Of a stretch of DNA of 64,000 nt, positions 24,681 to 33,619 are shown one piece after another. Position 1 is the first letter of the stretch. The number at the start of each line of letters is the position of its first letter. Origin of the DNA: an uncultured Roseburia sp. Lineage in GTDB: Bacteria; Bacillota; Clostridia; Lachnospirales; Lachnospiraceae. The notes beneath the pieces are model-generated. The model was not told the origin of the DNA. It worked only from the letters and a program-made list of their open reading frames with translations, and searched no databases. Location: assembly GCA_910577925.1 (NCBI GenBank), contig CAJTOI010000003.1, positions 133,650 through 197,649 of the forward strand, given 5' to 3'. Made by a program: the position numbers and the translations under genes.

Positions 24681-25388
24681 ATGGTGTCATTAAAACAGGA
24701 GCTCGCGGGGAATGCATATCCCGGAAGAGGGATTGTCATCGGAACATCGGCCGACGGAAGATATGCGGTGACGGCTTATTTTATTATGGGAAGAAGCGAA
24801 AACAGCCGCAACCGTGTGTTTGTGGAGGACGGTGAGGGGATCCGCACGCAGGCGTTTGACCCTTCGAAAATGACGGACCCGAGCCTGGTGATCTATGCGC
24901 CGGTGCGGGTGCTTGGGAATAAGACCATCGTGACAAACGGCGACCAGACAGACACGATCTATGAGCTGATGGACCGTCAGCAGACGTTTGAGCAGGCGCT
25001 GCGCACAAGGGAGTTTGAGCCGGATGCGCCGAACTACACACCGCGGATTTCCGGCATTATGCATATCGAAAACGGCGGCTTTCATTACGCAATGTCCATC
25101 TTAAAGAGCAGCAGCGGCAATCCAAAAGCTTGCTGCCGCTATACGTTTGCCTATGAGAATCCGCTGGCCGGAGAGGGGCGCTTTATCCACACGTACATGG
25201 GAGACGGGAATCCGCTTCCGAGCTTTGAAGGGGAACCGACCCGTGTCGACATCGCCGGGGACATCGACGATTTTACCGGGATGGTGTGGAAAAATCTGAA
25301 TGAGGAAAACAAGATCTCTCTGTTTGTCCGGTATATCGATATTCAGACCGGAAAATACGAGACACGCATAATCAATAAAAACAAATAG
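24681..25388 (+). CDS. purO: IMP cyclohydrolase, archaeal PurO type
   Basis: A 235-residue enzyme of the IMPCH family found in archaea and some Clostridia, catalysing ring closure of FAICAR to IMP, the final step of purine synthesis. Recognised by GNAYPGRGIVIGTSADGR near the N-terminus and IYAPVRVLGN, TNGDQTDTIYE further in. It replaces the cyclohydrolase domain of bacterial PurH and is followed 15 bp later by a stand-alone transformylase, giving the whole two-step conversion in one operon. Confidence 0.85.
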   Translation: MVSLKQELAGNAYPGRGIVIGTSADGRYAVTAYFIMGRSENSRNRVFVEDGEGIRTQAFDPSKMTDPSLVIYAPVRVLGNKTIVTNGDQTDTIYELMDRQQTFEQALRTREFEPDAPNYTPRISGIMHIENGGFHYAMSILKSSSGNPKACCRYTFAYENPLAGEGRFIHTYMGDGNPLPSFEGEPTRVDIAGDIDDFTGMVWKNLNEENKISLFVRYIDIQTGKYETRIINKNK

Positions 25389-25403
25389 GAAAGGGAGCGT
25401 AAC

Positions 25404-26582
25404 ATGAAAGAACTGGAATTGAAATACGGCTGCAACCCGAATCAAAAGCCGTCCCGCATCTATATGGAAGCCGGGGAACTTCCCATCAAAGTACTCTGCG
25501 GAAAGCCGGGGTATATCAACTTTCTGGATGCGTTTAACGGCTGGCAGCTTGTGAGCGAGTTAAAGAGAGCCACCGGTCTTCCGGCGGCGGCGTCTTTCAA
25601 GCATGTGTCTCCGGCCGGAGCGGCGGTCGGCCTTCCGCTTGGTGAGGTGGAGCGGAAAATATACTGGGTGGACGATATGGATACGGCGTTTACACCGCTT
25701 GCAAACGCCTATATCCGGGCGCGCGGCGCGGACCGCATGTCATCGTTCGGCGATTTTATCTCGCTGTCCGATGTGTGCGACAAAGAGACGGCGCTTGTCA
25801 TCAAAAGAGAGGTTTCCGACGGAGTGATCGCGCCCGGCTACACGGATGAGGCGCTTGCGGTTCTGAAAGCGAAAAAGAACGGCAATTACAATGTGATCGA
25901 GATTGATCCGTCCTATGTGCCGGCTCCGATTGAGCGCAAGGAAGTGTTCGGTATCACGTTTGAGCAGGGCAGAAACGAGCTGGTGATCGACGAGCAGTTC
26001 TTTGACAACCTTGTGACCGAGAATAAGGAACTCCCGGAATCTGCACGGAGGGATCTTGCAATTGCGATGATCACGCTCAAATATACGCAGTCGAACTCGG
26101 TCTGCTATGTGAAAGACGGACAGGCGATCGGTATCGGCGCCGGACAGCAGTCGAGAATCCACTGTACAAGGCTGGCAGGTCAGAAGGCCGACAACTGGTG
26201 GCTGCGCCAGTCCCCGCAGGTGCTCGGCCTGCCGTTTAAGGCGGATATCAAGCGCGCGGACCGCGACAATGCGATTGACCTGTATATCGGCGAGGACTAT
26301 ATGGATGTGCTGGCGGACGGCGCGTGGGAAGCGATTTTTACCGAGAAGCCGGCAGTGTTTACCGCGGAGGAGAAGCGCGCGTGGCTCGACCAAAATACCG
26401 GCGTTTCGCTCGGCTCGGATGCATTTTTTCCGTTCGGGGACAATATCGAGCGGGCGCATAAAAGCGGCGTGTCCTATGTGGCGCAGCCGGGCGGCTCAAT
26501 CCGGGACGACCATGTGATCGATACCTGCAACAAATACAATATGGCGATGGCATTTACCGGAATCCGTCTGTTCCATCATTGA
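25404..26582 (+). CDS. AICAR transformylase (stand-alone PurH C-terminal domain type)
   Basis: A 392-residue phosphoribosylaminoimidazolecarboxamide formyltransferase: formyl transfer from 10-formyl-THF to AICAR. Typical motifs are LKYGCNPNQKPS, ASFKHVSPAGAAVG (the catalytic Lys-His pair), TQSNSVCYVKDGQAIGIGAG and SDAFFPFGDNIERA. It lacks the N-terminal cyclohydrolase domain of bifunctional PurH, consistent with purO upstream. Its last 29 bp overlap the convergent ABC permease gene. Confidence 0.92.
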   Translation: MKELELKYGCNPNQKPSRIYMEAGELPIKVLCGKPGYINFLDAFNGWQLVSELKRATGLPAAASFKHVSPAGAAVGLPLGEVERKIYWVDDMDTAFTPLANAYIRARGADRMSSFGDFISLSDVCDKETALVIKREVSDGVIAPGYTDEALAVLKAKKNGNYNVIEIDPSYVPAPIERKEVFGITFEQGRNELVIDEQFFDNLVTENKELPESARRDLAIAMITLKYTQSNSVCYVKDGQAIGIGAGQQSRIHCTRLAGQKADNWWLRQSPQVLGLPFKADIKRADRDNAIDLYIGEDYMDVLADGAWEAIFTEKPAVFTAEEKRAWLDQNTGVSLGSDAFFPFGDNIERAHKSGVSYVAQPGGSIRDDHVIDTCNKYNMAMAFTGIRLFHH

Positions 26583-27588
26583 TGGGGGTTCTTTTTCTCA
26601 TTTGAAGCAGTTTATAGACAATGCTCCAAAAAACTGCGTGTGCAGGCAGTGCTGCGAAAGCGGGCCGCAGGTTTGCAGACTGCCTGTTTAATAAATCCAT
26701 AATTCCGTAAAACGTCGCGCTTGAAGGCAGCATATAGGAAAGCCGAAAAGCGACGGTATGATCCGGAACGATCAGATAGAAAAAGATCGGCGGAGCGAGG
26801 AACAGGATCATTACGAGTTTGACAGAAGCGATTCCGGTCATCAGGCTGTTTGAAAAGGTTCCGATGAAGAGCCCGATCAATGCTGAAATATAAGTGGAAA
26901 GTAAGATAATCAGCAGGAGCGGCAGCACTTGTGCTGGTTCAATCCGCATACAGATCAGTGCCGCTGCAATCGTTGAAACCGTTCCCCCGATAAAACCGAG
27001 CAGGATTTTCTGAATCACATAAGATCGGGTCGTCATAGGGAGCACCTGATTGATAAGCGCGATTCCGTCCTCTTTTTCACTGATGATATTCATGGCATTA
27101 AAGGTGCAGCCCATAAACATGGCCGTAACGAGGGTAATCACGATCAGGAGGGATTTTAATCCTTCCCTGTCCGTGTCCGCAGGGATAAGCGTTCGCTCAA
27201 CCGGCAGCGCCTCTTTTCGATTTTCGTAAACCTGCGGGAGCGTATCTGCGATCACTCTGGTTACTTCTAATTCATCGCCGGAAAGAAATGTCTGTATGGT
27301 GCTGCCTGCCTGTAAAACGCCGATCATTTGCGTGGACGGATCGTTGACGGCGCTGCGGAGCGCATCAATCGTTTCATATTGTGTGACGGTTCCGCTTTGC
27401 CGCAGCCATGCGACGGTATCCTCCGCCGTTTCGTTCTGCACAACGCCGAATAAAGTTTCACTGATTGACTGAAAACTCGCGCCGGAAAGCAGGTTGACGG
27501 CAAAGCCGACGATCACAGGGAGCAGAAATGTCAACAGGCACATTTTATCGCGGCGGATACTTTTCAGCTGGTATCTAAGTCTATTCAT
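26554..27588 (-). CDS. ABC-2 type permease, second subunit
   Basis: A 344-residue membrane protein with one N-terminal helix (residues 17-36), an extracytoplasmic loop of about 130 residues, then five or six helices (about 168-325), the ABC-2 exporter layout. It is the third gene of a minus-strand exporter operon, 3 bp after the first permease. The 3' end overlaps the convergent transformylase gene. Confidence 0.85.
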   Translation of the reverse strand: MNRLRYQLKSIRRDKMCLLTFLLPVIVGFAVNLLSGASFQSISETLFGVVQNETAEDTVAWLRQSGTVTQYETIDALRSAVNDPSTQMIGVLQAGSTIQTFLSGDELEVTRVIADTLPQVYENRKEALPVERTLIPADTDREGLKSLLIVITLVTAMFMGCTFNAMNIISEKEDGIALINQVLPMTTRSYVIQKILLGFIGGTVSTIAAALICMRIEPAQVLPLLLIILLSTYISALIGLFIGTFSNSLMTGIASVKLVMILFLAPPIFFYLIVPDHTVAFRLSYMLPSSATFYGIMDLLNRQSANLRPAFAALPAHAVFWSIVYKLLQMRKRTPINDGTDGFR

Positions 27589-27591
27589 GGT

Positions 27592-28584
27592 TCATCCCTC
27601 CTTTGTCATTTCGCGGTTCAGTGTCCGGCAGGCAAGCAGGAACAGCAGCATGACCGCACCGGAACAGATCAGATAATAGGGTATGTCGACAGTCGGCGCA
27701 GAAAAGTAAGCGGATTTCATCGCCGCAAACAGATGGTACATGGGATGGTAAACGATCCACTCCCGTGCGGCCCCGGTCTGTCCTGCCAGAAATACGGGCG
27801 TCGTCACAAAGATCGCCAGCACGAGATAAAACAGAGAAAACTGCTTAAAATCCGGCAGACGAACGGCACAGAGGAAACCGACCAGGGCCATGATCAGCGA
27901 CAAAATGCCTGCCTGCAGAAGAACGGCCGGCAGAACCTCAAGGGCATACGAAAAACCGAGATTCAGGATCGTCAATAACGCAGCAAACAGCAGGTCTGCC
28001 CCAAGCAGCAGAAGCAATTTGGAGAAGATGAACATAGAACGGCGGACGGGGAGGATTCCGTGTACCCGTATCACGCCCATTTGCTTCTCCTTAAACAGCA
28101 TGGATGCCAACCCCAAAAAGCCGACCGCCGATAATTCAAAAAACAGAAATTCAGCGGTAATTTCGCGGCGGTTTTTCATTTCCTTATTGTTGGCACCGAT
28201 TGTGTCTGCGCGCCCGGTCATATTTCCGCGCAGTATGGCTTCGCCCCAAATCATGCGGCAGTGATCGATGGTTTCTATGCCGCAGGAGAGCAGATACACT
28301 TCCGGCACATCACGGGAAAAATCAATGCCGACAGAGTATTGGTCGGCACAGGCCGCTTCCAGGGCCTTTCGGCTGTCCGCTCTTGCGACATATTCCGAAG
28401 TGACTGACTGCCTGTTCTGCGGATCATAGACATAGACCGGGTAGATTTCCTGATCCAACTTCACATACACAAAATTGATGTAACAGGAATACAGGACGAG
28501 AGAGCCGAGAGCCAGCAGAAAAAACCTGCCGGAAAGCATTAATTTGAAGTCTTTTTTCAGCAGACTGAAAAAAATTTTCCGCAT
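27592..28584 (-). CDS. ABC-2 type permease, first subunit
   Basis: A 330-residue ABC-2 membrane subunit with an N-terminal helix (21-40), an external loop (about 45-140) and five to six C-terminal helices. Its ATG overlaps the stop of the ATPase gene (TAATG), so translation is coupled. It should form a heterodimeric exporter with the second permease. Confidence 0.85.
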   Translation of the reverse strand: MRKIFFSLLKKDFKLMLSGRFFLLALGSLVLYSCYINFVYVKLDQEIYPVYVYDPQNRQSVTSEYVARADSRKALEAACADQYSVGIDFSRDVPEVYLLSCGIETIDHCRMIWGEAILRGNMTGRADTIGANNKEMKNRREITAEFLFFELSAVGFLGLASMLFKEKQMGVIRVHGILPVRRSMFIFSKLLLLLGADLLFAALLTILNLGFSYALEVLPAVLLQAGILSLIMALVGFLCAVRLPDFKQFSLFYLVLAIFVTTPVFLAGQTGAAREWIVYHPMYHLFAAMKSAYFSAPTVDIPYYLICSGAVMLLFLLACRTLNREMTKEG

Positions 28585-29432
28585 TAAACCAGCCCCCTTC
28601 CCGTATATTGAATAAACATATCTTCCAGCGTCGGCTCCTGTGAATGAATGCTGATCAGTTCATCGTACAGGAAAGGAATACCTGCTTTTAATTCCGGAGC
28701 CTCTATCGTCTGTTCTTTGCGCTTTCCCTGATACAGATAATCAATGACAATGCTGTGCGTACTGTTTTTCTCTTTTAGATTTCTTGGCGCATCAAGTGCG
28801 GCAATCGTTCCGTTTGAGATAAATGCGACCCTGTCGCAGAGCAGATCGGCGTCCAGCATATTGTGAGTCGTCAGAAAGACTGTTGTTCCCTTTTTCCGCT
28901 CTTTTTCTATGATTCTGCGAAAAAGGACGGCTCCGGCGGGATCGAGGCCGCTGGTCGGTTCGTCAAGAAACAGGAGTTTGGGATTGCTGATTAGAGCCCT
29001 CGCCATACTGACGCGTTGGCGCATTCCTTTTGAGTAGGAAGATACCGGTTTTTTCAGAAAGTCTTTTTTAAATTCCAGCTCATCCAGTAATTCTTCTGCA
29101 TTCCGCCGCTGTTCCTTCGGATAGAACGAAGCGAAGTAATGCAGATTATCGAGAGCGCTCAGATTGGCGTACAGATAAGGAAATTCAAACAGAACGCCGA
29201 TCTTTTGAAAAAACGCCTGCGTCTGTATGTGCCGCACATCTTCTCCGAACAGAGATACGGTTCCGCCGTGCCCTTTTAATATGCCGGTCAATATTTTCTG
29301 GGTCGTGGATTTACCGGAACCGTTCGGCCCTAAGAAGCCGAAGATTTCCCCGTCTTTTACGGAAAAAGTCAGGCCATGCAGCGTTTGTTTATCTTTTCGA
29401 TAAGAAAAAGTCAAGTCCGTTACCTCAATCAT
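28584..29432 (-). CDS. ABC exporter ATP-binding protein
   Basis: A 282-residue ATPase with Walker A GPNGSGKST, signature SYSKGMRQR, Walker B LLFLDEPTSG and the switch His (TTHNM). It energises the two downstream permeases. Substrate is unknown; the arrangement ATPase-permease-permease beside a two-component system resembles exporters giving resistance to peptides or cell-wall antibiotics. Its start codon overlaps the stop of a 16-residue leader frame. Confidence 0.92.
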   Translation of the reverse strand: MIEVTDLTFSYRKDKQTLHGLTFSVKDGEIFGFLGPNGSGKSTTQKILTGILKGHGGTVSLFGEDVRHIQTQAFFQKIGVLFEFPYLYANLSALDNLHYFASFYPKEQRRNAEELLDELEFKKDFLKKPVSSYSKGMRQRVSMARALISNPKLLFLDEPTSGLDPAGAVLFRRIIEKERKKGTTVFLTTHNMLDADLLCDRVAFISNGTIAALDAPRNLKEKNSTHSIVIDYLYQGKRKEQTIEAPELKAGIPFLYDELISIHSQEPTLEDMFIQYTGRGLV

Positions 29433-29475
29433 TCGTCATTCCTCCATTTCTCATGATTCCCCTTTTTAAAAACAT
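29425..29475 (-). CDS. Possible 16-residue leader peptide of the ABC operon
   Basis: An ATG at 29475 behind a full GGGAGG site opens a 16-codon frame (MFLKRGIMRNGGMTND) whose TGA overlaps the ATPase start (AATGATTGA). It looks like a translationally coupled upstream frame. No protein evidence. Confidence 0.35.
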   Translation of the reverse strand: MFLKRGIMRNGGMTND

Positions 29476-29543
29476 AATCGTTACCTCCCTGTTTTAAGGA
29501 TCACGCCCTTTTGCTGAGATAAAATTATAAAAGCGCATTGAAA

Positions 29544-29576
29544 TCGGTGTGAGATCGCTGTGAAGTCGGTGTGAAA
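29544..29576. promoter_or_regulatory. Three direct 11-bp repeats, likely response-regulator binding site
   Basis: On the plus strand TCGGTGTGAGA, TCGCTGTGAAG and TCGGTGTGAAA follow each other with an exact 11-bp period (starts 29544, 29555, 29566); read on the minus strand they are TTCACACCGA-type boxes. They overlap the -35 area of a minus-strand -10 TATAAT at 29529-29524, upstream of the ABC operon. An 11-bp period is typical for OmpR/PhoB-type regulators, and one is encoded next door. Confidence 0.65.
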
Positions 29577-29590
29577 TCTTTTTTGCACGC

Positions 29591-29635
29591 AAAAAAGAAA
29601 GGATCCGATTCTTTCTTGGAAATCGAAGCCTTTCT
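29591..29635 (-). terminator. Terminator of the two-component system operon
   Basis: Minus-strand RNA: AGAAAGG...CGATT pairs with AATCG...CCTTTCT around a 3-nt internal mismatch and a short loop, followed by a run of six T (29598-29591). It separates the kinase gene from the ABC operon. Confidence 0.65.
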
Positions 29636-29650
29636 GCAAGGGATAAATGT

Positions 29651-30724
29651 TTATTTTACAGAGGGAACAGAAAAGTAGAAAACGACACCGCCGGGCTGAT
29701 TTGCCGCACCATAAGGCAAATCCTGCATGGATAAAATCTGTGCGACAATCGCAAGGCCAAGCCCCGAACCGTTGTACCCGGAATTTCTGTCACGGTAAAA
29801 CTTTGTCCAGATTTTTGACAGGTTTTCCTGCGGAATCGGCGGCCCCTGGTTGAAAATTGAGAAATCGAGCATGCCGTTATTCTCTTCCAGCGATAGTTTC
29901 AAGACGCCGCCCGGACGGACATTCCGTTTTGCGTTGACGAGCAGATTGTTCAATACCTGTTCCATCCGGCTTTTATCCGTATCCACATAGACCGGATGTT
30001 TTGGCAGCTCGTATTGCAATTCATAGTCCGCATCCGCTGCGTCGACCAGCAGGCGCCCGGCGACGGTTTCCACAAACTCTACAAAGTCAAGGCGTTCTGC
30101 GTGAAGCCGTGCGGCTCCGTTTTCCAGCGCGGAAAGATCAAGCAGTGTTGTGATCAGGCTGCCCATCCGCTCTGTCTCAGCAATGATGATATCGGAATAG
30201 TTCTGTCTTTTCGCCTCGTTTGGCTCGTCCTGCAGTCCCTCGGCATAAGCGCGGATCACGCCCAAAGGTGTTTTCATTTCATGGGAGAGAGTGTCCGCCA
30301 GTTCTTTGCGTTCTTCGAGCAGACGTTTTTCCTGCTCCACATCTTTCTCAAGCTGGCAATTCGCAGTCTGCAGCTGTGAAAGGGTCTGCTGCAAATTTTG
30401 CGCCATTTTGTTGAGGCTTTGGGACAGCTCGCCGAACTCGTCGTCTGTATGAATTTCGCAGGGGGAGGAAAAGTCAAGCCGTGCCATTTTGCGGGCTGTG
30501 CGGTTTAACTTTTCAATCGGTTTTGAGATAAAACGCCCCATGAAATAGTCGACTGCCAGAACCAGCAATGTGACAAAGCAAAGCCAGAGAAGAAAGGAGA
30601 AATCCTGTTCAATGGGCAGCCTTGTTGATATGACATAAGAAATAATCAGGACAATCCCCGCTATTTTGGAAATCATAATAATTTTTCTGCGGACGGTCCG
30701 CAGAGAGAAGCAGTCCTTCTTCAT
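29651..30724 (-). CDS. Sensor histidine kinase
   Basis: A 357-residue membrane kinase: two closely spaced hydrophobic segments (about 20-38 and 46-63) with a very short external loop, HAMP (about 65-118), HisKA with SHEMKTPLG, and HATPase_c ending with GYNGSGLGLAIVAQ. The short loop suggests intramembrane sensing, common for kinases working with detoxifying ABC exporters. Start overlaps the stop of the response regulator gene. Confidence 0.92.
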   Translation of the reverse strand: MKKDCFSLRTVRRKIIMISKIAGIVLIISYVISTRLPIEQDFSFLLWLCFVTLLVLAVDYFMGRFISKPIEKLNRTARKMARLDFSSPCEIHTDDEFGELSQSLNKMAQNLQQTLSQLQTANCQLEKDVEQEKRLLEERKELADTLSHEMKTPLGVIRAYAEGLQDEPNEAKRQNYSDIIIAETERMGSLITTLLDLSALENGAARLHAERLDFVEFVETVAGRLLVDAADADYELQYELPKHPVYVDTDKSRMEQVLNNLLVNAKRNVRPGGVLKLSLEENNGMLDFSIFNQGPPIPQENLSKIWTKFYRDRNSGYNGSGLGLAIVAQILSMQDLPYGAANQPGGVVFYFSVPSVK

Positions 30725-31389
30725 ACTGCCACCTCAAACTTATAACCGGAACGAATCAGCGTGACAATATGTTTCCCTTCGCCGCCTAATTTCTGCCGCA
30801 GGGTTTTGATATGCGTGTCAACCGTTCTGGTTGTTCCCTCAAAGTCGTATCCCCATATTCGATTTAACAACTGCTCACGGCTGAAAATCTGTCCGGGGTT
30901 TCCCATAAAGAAGTAAAGCAGTTCATATTCCTTATGGGTCAATGCGATTTCCTGCCCATCCGCAAACACTTTATGAGAAGCCGGAACAAGAGAGATTTTT
31001 CCCGCGTTTATGGTATCTGCAGAGGGCGAGAAAGAGCGCCGCAGTAAAGCGTTTGCTTTTGCCAAAAGCACTTTTGGACTGAACGGTTTTGTCATATAGT
31101 CGTCGGCGCCCAAATCGTAGCCTTTCAGTTTATCGTCCTCGCTTCCTTTGGCGGTCAGCATAATAATGGGGAGCGTGCTCAGTTCCCTTGCCATTTTACA
31201 GACAGAGAAGCCGTCAAGGCTTGGCATCATCAGATCCAGTATCATCAGATCCATCGGATTGTTTTTCAGTATCATTAAAGCATCGATTCCGTCGTCAGCC
31301 GTAAAGCAGGTATGGCCGCCGCGCTGCATATATTCGGCAATGATTTCCTGCATATTCTTTTCATCTTCAACAATTAAAATATTCGCCAT
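30721..31389 (-). CDS. OmpR-family response regulator
   Basis: A 222-residue regulator: receiver domain with phospho-acceptor Asp52 (MILDLMMPSLDG) and the conserved Lys in MTKPFSP, followed by a winged-helix DNA-binding domain (LTHKEYELLYF, GTTRTVDTHIKTLRQKL). First gene of the operon with the kinase. The 11-bp repeats at 29544-29576 are its likely target. Confidence 0.93.
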   Translation of the reverse strand: MANILIVEDEKNMQEIIAEYMQRGGHTCFTADDGIDALMILKNNPMDLMILDLMMPSLDGFSVCKMARELSTLPIIMLTAKGSEDDKLKGYDLGADDYMTKPFSPKVLLAKANALLRRSFSPSADTINAGKISLVPASHKVFADGQEIALTHKEYELLYFFMGNPGQIFSREQLLNRIWGYDFEGTTRTVDTHIKTLRQKLGGEGKHIVTLIRSGYKFEVAV

Positions 31390-31428
31390 ACGACAAGTTC
31401 CTTTCCGTTTTCTTATAAGGAGGACGAT

Positions 31429-31569
31429 ATGAAAAACGAACTTTTACCCTCAGTGGACAAGGGTATTATAACCCTGTCCGGTGAAATCGGCAAGGATATG
31501 AAAGAAATCCTGTTCTTAAAAAAAGCCATAGCCAGCCATGCTGGCATTGCATTCTTCGCAGAGGAATAA
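31429..31569 (+). pseudogene. 46-residue open frame, probably start of a decayed gene
   Basis: An ATG behind AAGGAGGA opens a frame of 46 residues (MKNELLPSVDKGIITLSGEI ... FFAEE) ending with TAA at 31567. Past this stop the same frame continues with protein-like sequence (LLQTPEKWRTDFT), a TAG, then LFLENGEDCCA. This looks like the remains of a longer gene with two nonsense changes, but I do not recognise the family. Confidence 0.4.
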
Positions 31570-31697
31570 CTACTGCAAACACCGGAAAAATGGCGTACAG
31601 ATTTCACGTAGCTGTTCTTGGAAAACGGAGAAGATTGTTGTGCCATAATGTGATATACTTAATTTATAAACAAATGAGCGGATAGAGGGGGGCTATT

Positions 31698-32123
31698 GTG
31701 GAAGAAATATTGGTTTATTTAATTCTGCTTTATGAGGAACTTGTAACAGAAAATGACTATCATAAACGGCTTGATGAATTATTCCTCGATAACCCCGAAG
31801 ACGATGACCTGCTCTATTTAGAATGGGAAACGGATATTAAAAAGGCCGTCATTTATGTAAGAACACATATTGATTACAATAATCTTGACTGTGAACAGTT
31901 TGGTAGAGTTTTAATGAGTAAAATAAAAGAGATTTATAAAAATTATTCGGATATAAGAAAATTTGCAGAGCGAATGTATAGCCTGTGGGAAAGTCTGCCT
32001 GGGAACATCCAAAATACAGAACCGTTTTGGATACTAAGCTATGCGGATGAACCCTTATCATGGGGGGATGAAGATCAGACCAGAGATATTTATGAGCATA
32101 TGCTGAACTATTATAATGATTGA
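31698..32123 (+). CDS. Acidic hypothetical protein
   Basis: A 141-residue, strongly acidic, helical protein starting at GTG behind GAGGGG. It is AT-rich compared with its neighbours and rich in Glu, Asp and Tyr (ESLPGNIQNTEPFWILSYAD, then EHMLNYYND). The size, charge and isolation resemble immunity proteins of polymorphic toxin systems, but no toxin gene is adjacent. 32124-32393 contains no convincing gene. Confidence 0.6.
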   Translation: MEEILVYLILLYEELVTENDYHKRLDELFLDNPEDDDLLYLEWETDIKKAVIYVRTHIDYNNLDCEQFGRVLMSKIKEIYKNYSDIRKFAERMYSLWESLPGNIQNTEPFWILSYADEPLSWGDEDQTRDIYEHMLNYYND

Positions 32124-32393
32124 ACGAATACAACAATTATAATTTGGGAGGATTGCGGGAATGCGCTTTTGCAGTCAATGAAAAAAAGCCCAAAATGCAA
32201 CAATGTCTTATGTGCAAAAAGCAGTGCAGAAATGACAGTGCAGGCGTCGGGCGCCGCGGAGTCCGGGCGGCATTTTGGACAGCGCGGTTGGGCGGATGGC
32301 CGCAGAACGCCGCAGGAATAAACGTAAGGATTCCGGGGGAAACTGATATCAGATAAACAGGCGGGAGAAAGAGCCTGCCGGGACGGAGTATTT

Positions 32394-33611
32394 ATGAATC
32401 CATTTTTCAAGAATTATTTATCGGATATGATTCGAGTTCCCTTTACGCTGGAGACGGCGGACGAGCTGTGTGCGCTCGGCGACAGAACCGGCGGAACCGG
32501 AGCGGACGCTTTTCGGGTCACAATAAAAAAGGTGCCGGACAAAAAGGACCTGCTGACGAGCACCTCCCTTGCGCTCGGGGAGGCGTATATGCGCGGCGAC
32601 ATTGAGGTTGACCGGGATCTGTTTGAGGTGCTCAACCTGTTCCTAGGGCAGATTGCGGCATTTCACCGGAACGAGCGCGCACTAAAAAAACTTGTGCACA
32701 CTTCGTTGTCAAAACAGAATCAGGAGCAGGAAGTGACGGCGCACTACGATATCGGAAATGATTTTTACCGGCTCTGGCTAGACGATACGATGAGCTATTC
32801 CTGTGCGTATTTTAAGGATGCGGGGGATGCGGGGGATGCGTTTGCGCTGCAGCCTGCGGACAGAGAACGGCTGACGCAGGCGCAGACGGATAAGGTGGAT
32901 CACATTTTAGAAAAGCTGCAGCTGAAACCGGGGATGCGGCTGCTTGATATCGGATGCGGCTGGGGCTTTCTGCTTGCGCGCGCGGCAGAGAAATATGACG
33001 TGAGCGGGCTTGGGATCACGCTTTCCGTGGAACAGCACGCCGCGTTTTCACAGCTTATCGAGCGGAGAAATTTAAAGGAGCGGCTGTCGGTACGGCGCAT
33101 GGATTACAGGGAGCTTGAAAAATCGGGGCTTGTGTTTGACCGTGTGGTCAGTGTCGGGATGCTCGAGCATGTGGGACGCGGGAACTACGGACTGTTTCTG
33201 AAAAATGTAAATGCCGTTCTTGCGGACGGCGGACTGTTCCTGCTGCATTTTATCAGCGCCCTAAAAGAACATCCGGGGGATGCGTGGATAAAGAAATATA
33301 TTTTTCCGGGCGGAGTGATTCCAAGTCTCCGTGAAATCATCGACGAGATGGCGGAGCATAACTTTTATACACTGGATGTGGAAAGCCTGCGCAGGCATTA
33401 CACAAAGACGCTGCTCAGCTGGCGGAAGGCGCTGACGGAGCAGCGGGAGAAGGTTGTGAAAATGCAGGGAGAAGAATTTTACCGTATGTGGGAGCTTTAT
33501 CTGGCATCCTGTGCGGCGGCCTTTTACAACGGGGTGATTGACCTGCACCAGATTCTGATGTCGAAAGGGATTAATAACGGTACGGCGATGGTGCGGAATT
33601 ACCGGATCTGA
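32394..33611 (+). CDS. cfa: Cyclopropane-fatty-acyl-phospholipid synthase family methyltransferase
   Basis: A 405-residue SAM-dependent enzyme that adds a methylene bridge to double bonds of membrane phospholipid acyl chains. The N-terminal lipid-binding half precedes the methyltransferase half with motif I LLDIGCGWGFLL (about residue 183), the bicarbonate-associated EHVGRGNYG and HFISAL. Upstream, AHYDIGNDFYRLWLD is the classic Cfa signature. It converges on tmcAL 8 bp away. Confidence 0.92.
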   Translation: MNPFFKNYLSDMIRVPFTLETADELCALGDRTGGTGADAFRVTIKKVPDKKDLLTSTSLALGEAYMRGDIEVDRDLFEVLNLFLGQIAAFHRNERALKKLVHTSLSKQNQEQEVTAHYDIGNDFYRLWLDDTMSYSCAYFKDAGDAGDAFALQPADRERLTQAQTDKVDHILEKLQLKPGMRLLDIGCGWGFLLARAAEKYDVSGLGITLSVEQHAAFSQLIERRNLKERLSVRRMDYRELEKSGLVFDRVVSVGMLEHVGRGNYGLFLKNVNAVLADGGLFLLHFISALKEHPGDAWIKKYIFPGGVIPSLREIIDEMAEHNFYTLDVESLRRHYTKTLLSWRKALTEQREKVVKMQGEEFYRMWELYLASCAAAFYNGVIDLHQILMSKGINNGTAMVRNYRI

Positions 33612-33619
33612 CCGGGGAA

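Noticed and set aside
31413..31646. 77-residue minus-strand frame opposite the decayed gene
   Set aside because: Antisense to a frame with a strong start signal; no ribosome site of its own.
32120..32356. 78-residue plus-strand frame starting with TTG after the acidic orphan gene
   Set aside because: No ribosome site, composition changes midway and no recognisable domain.
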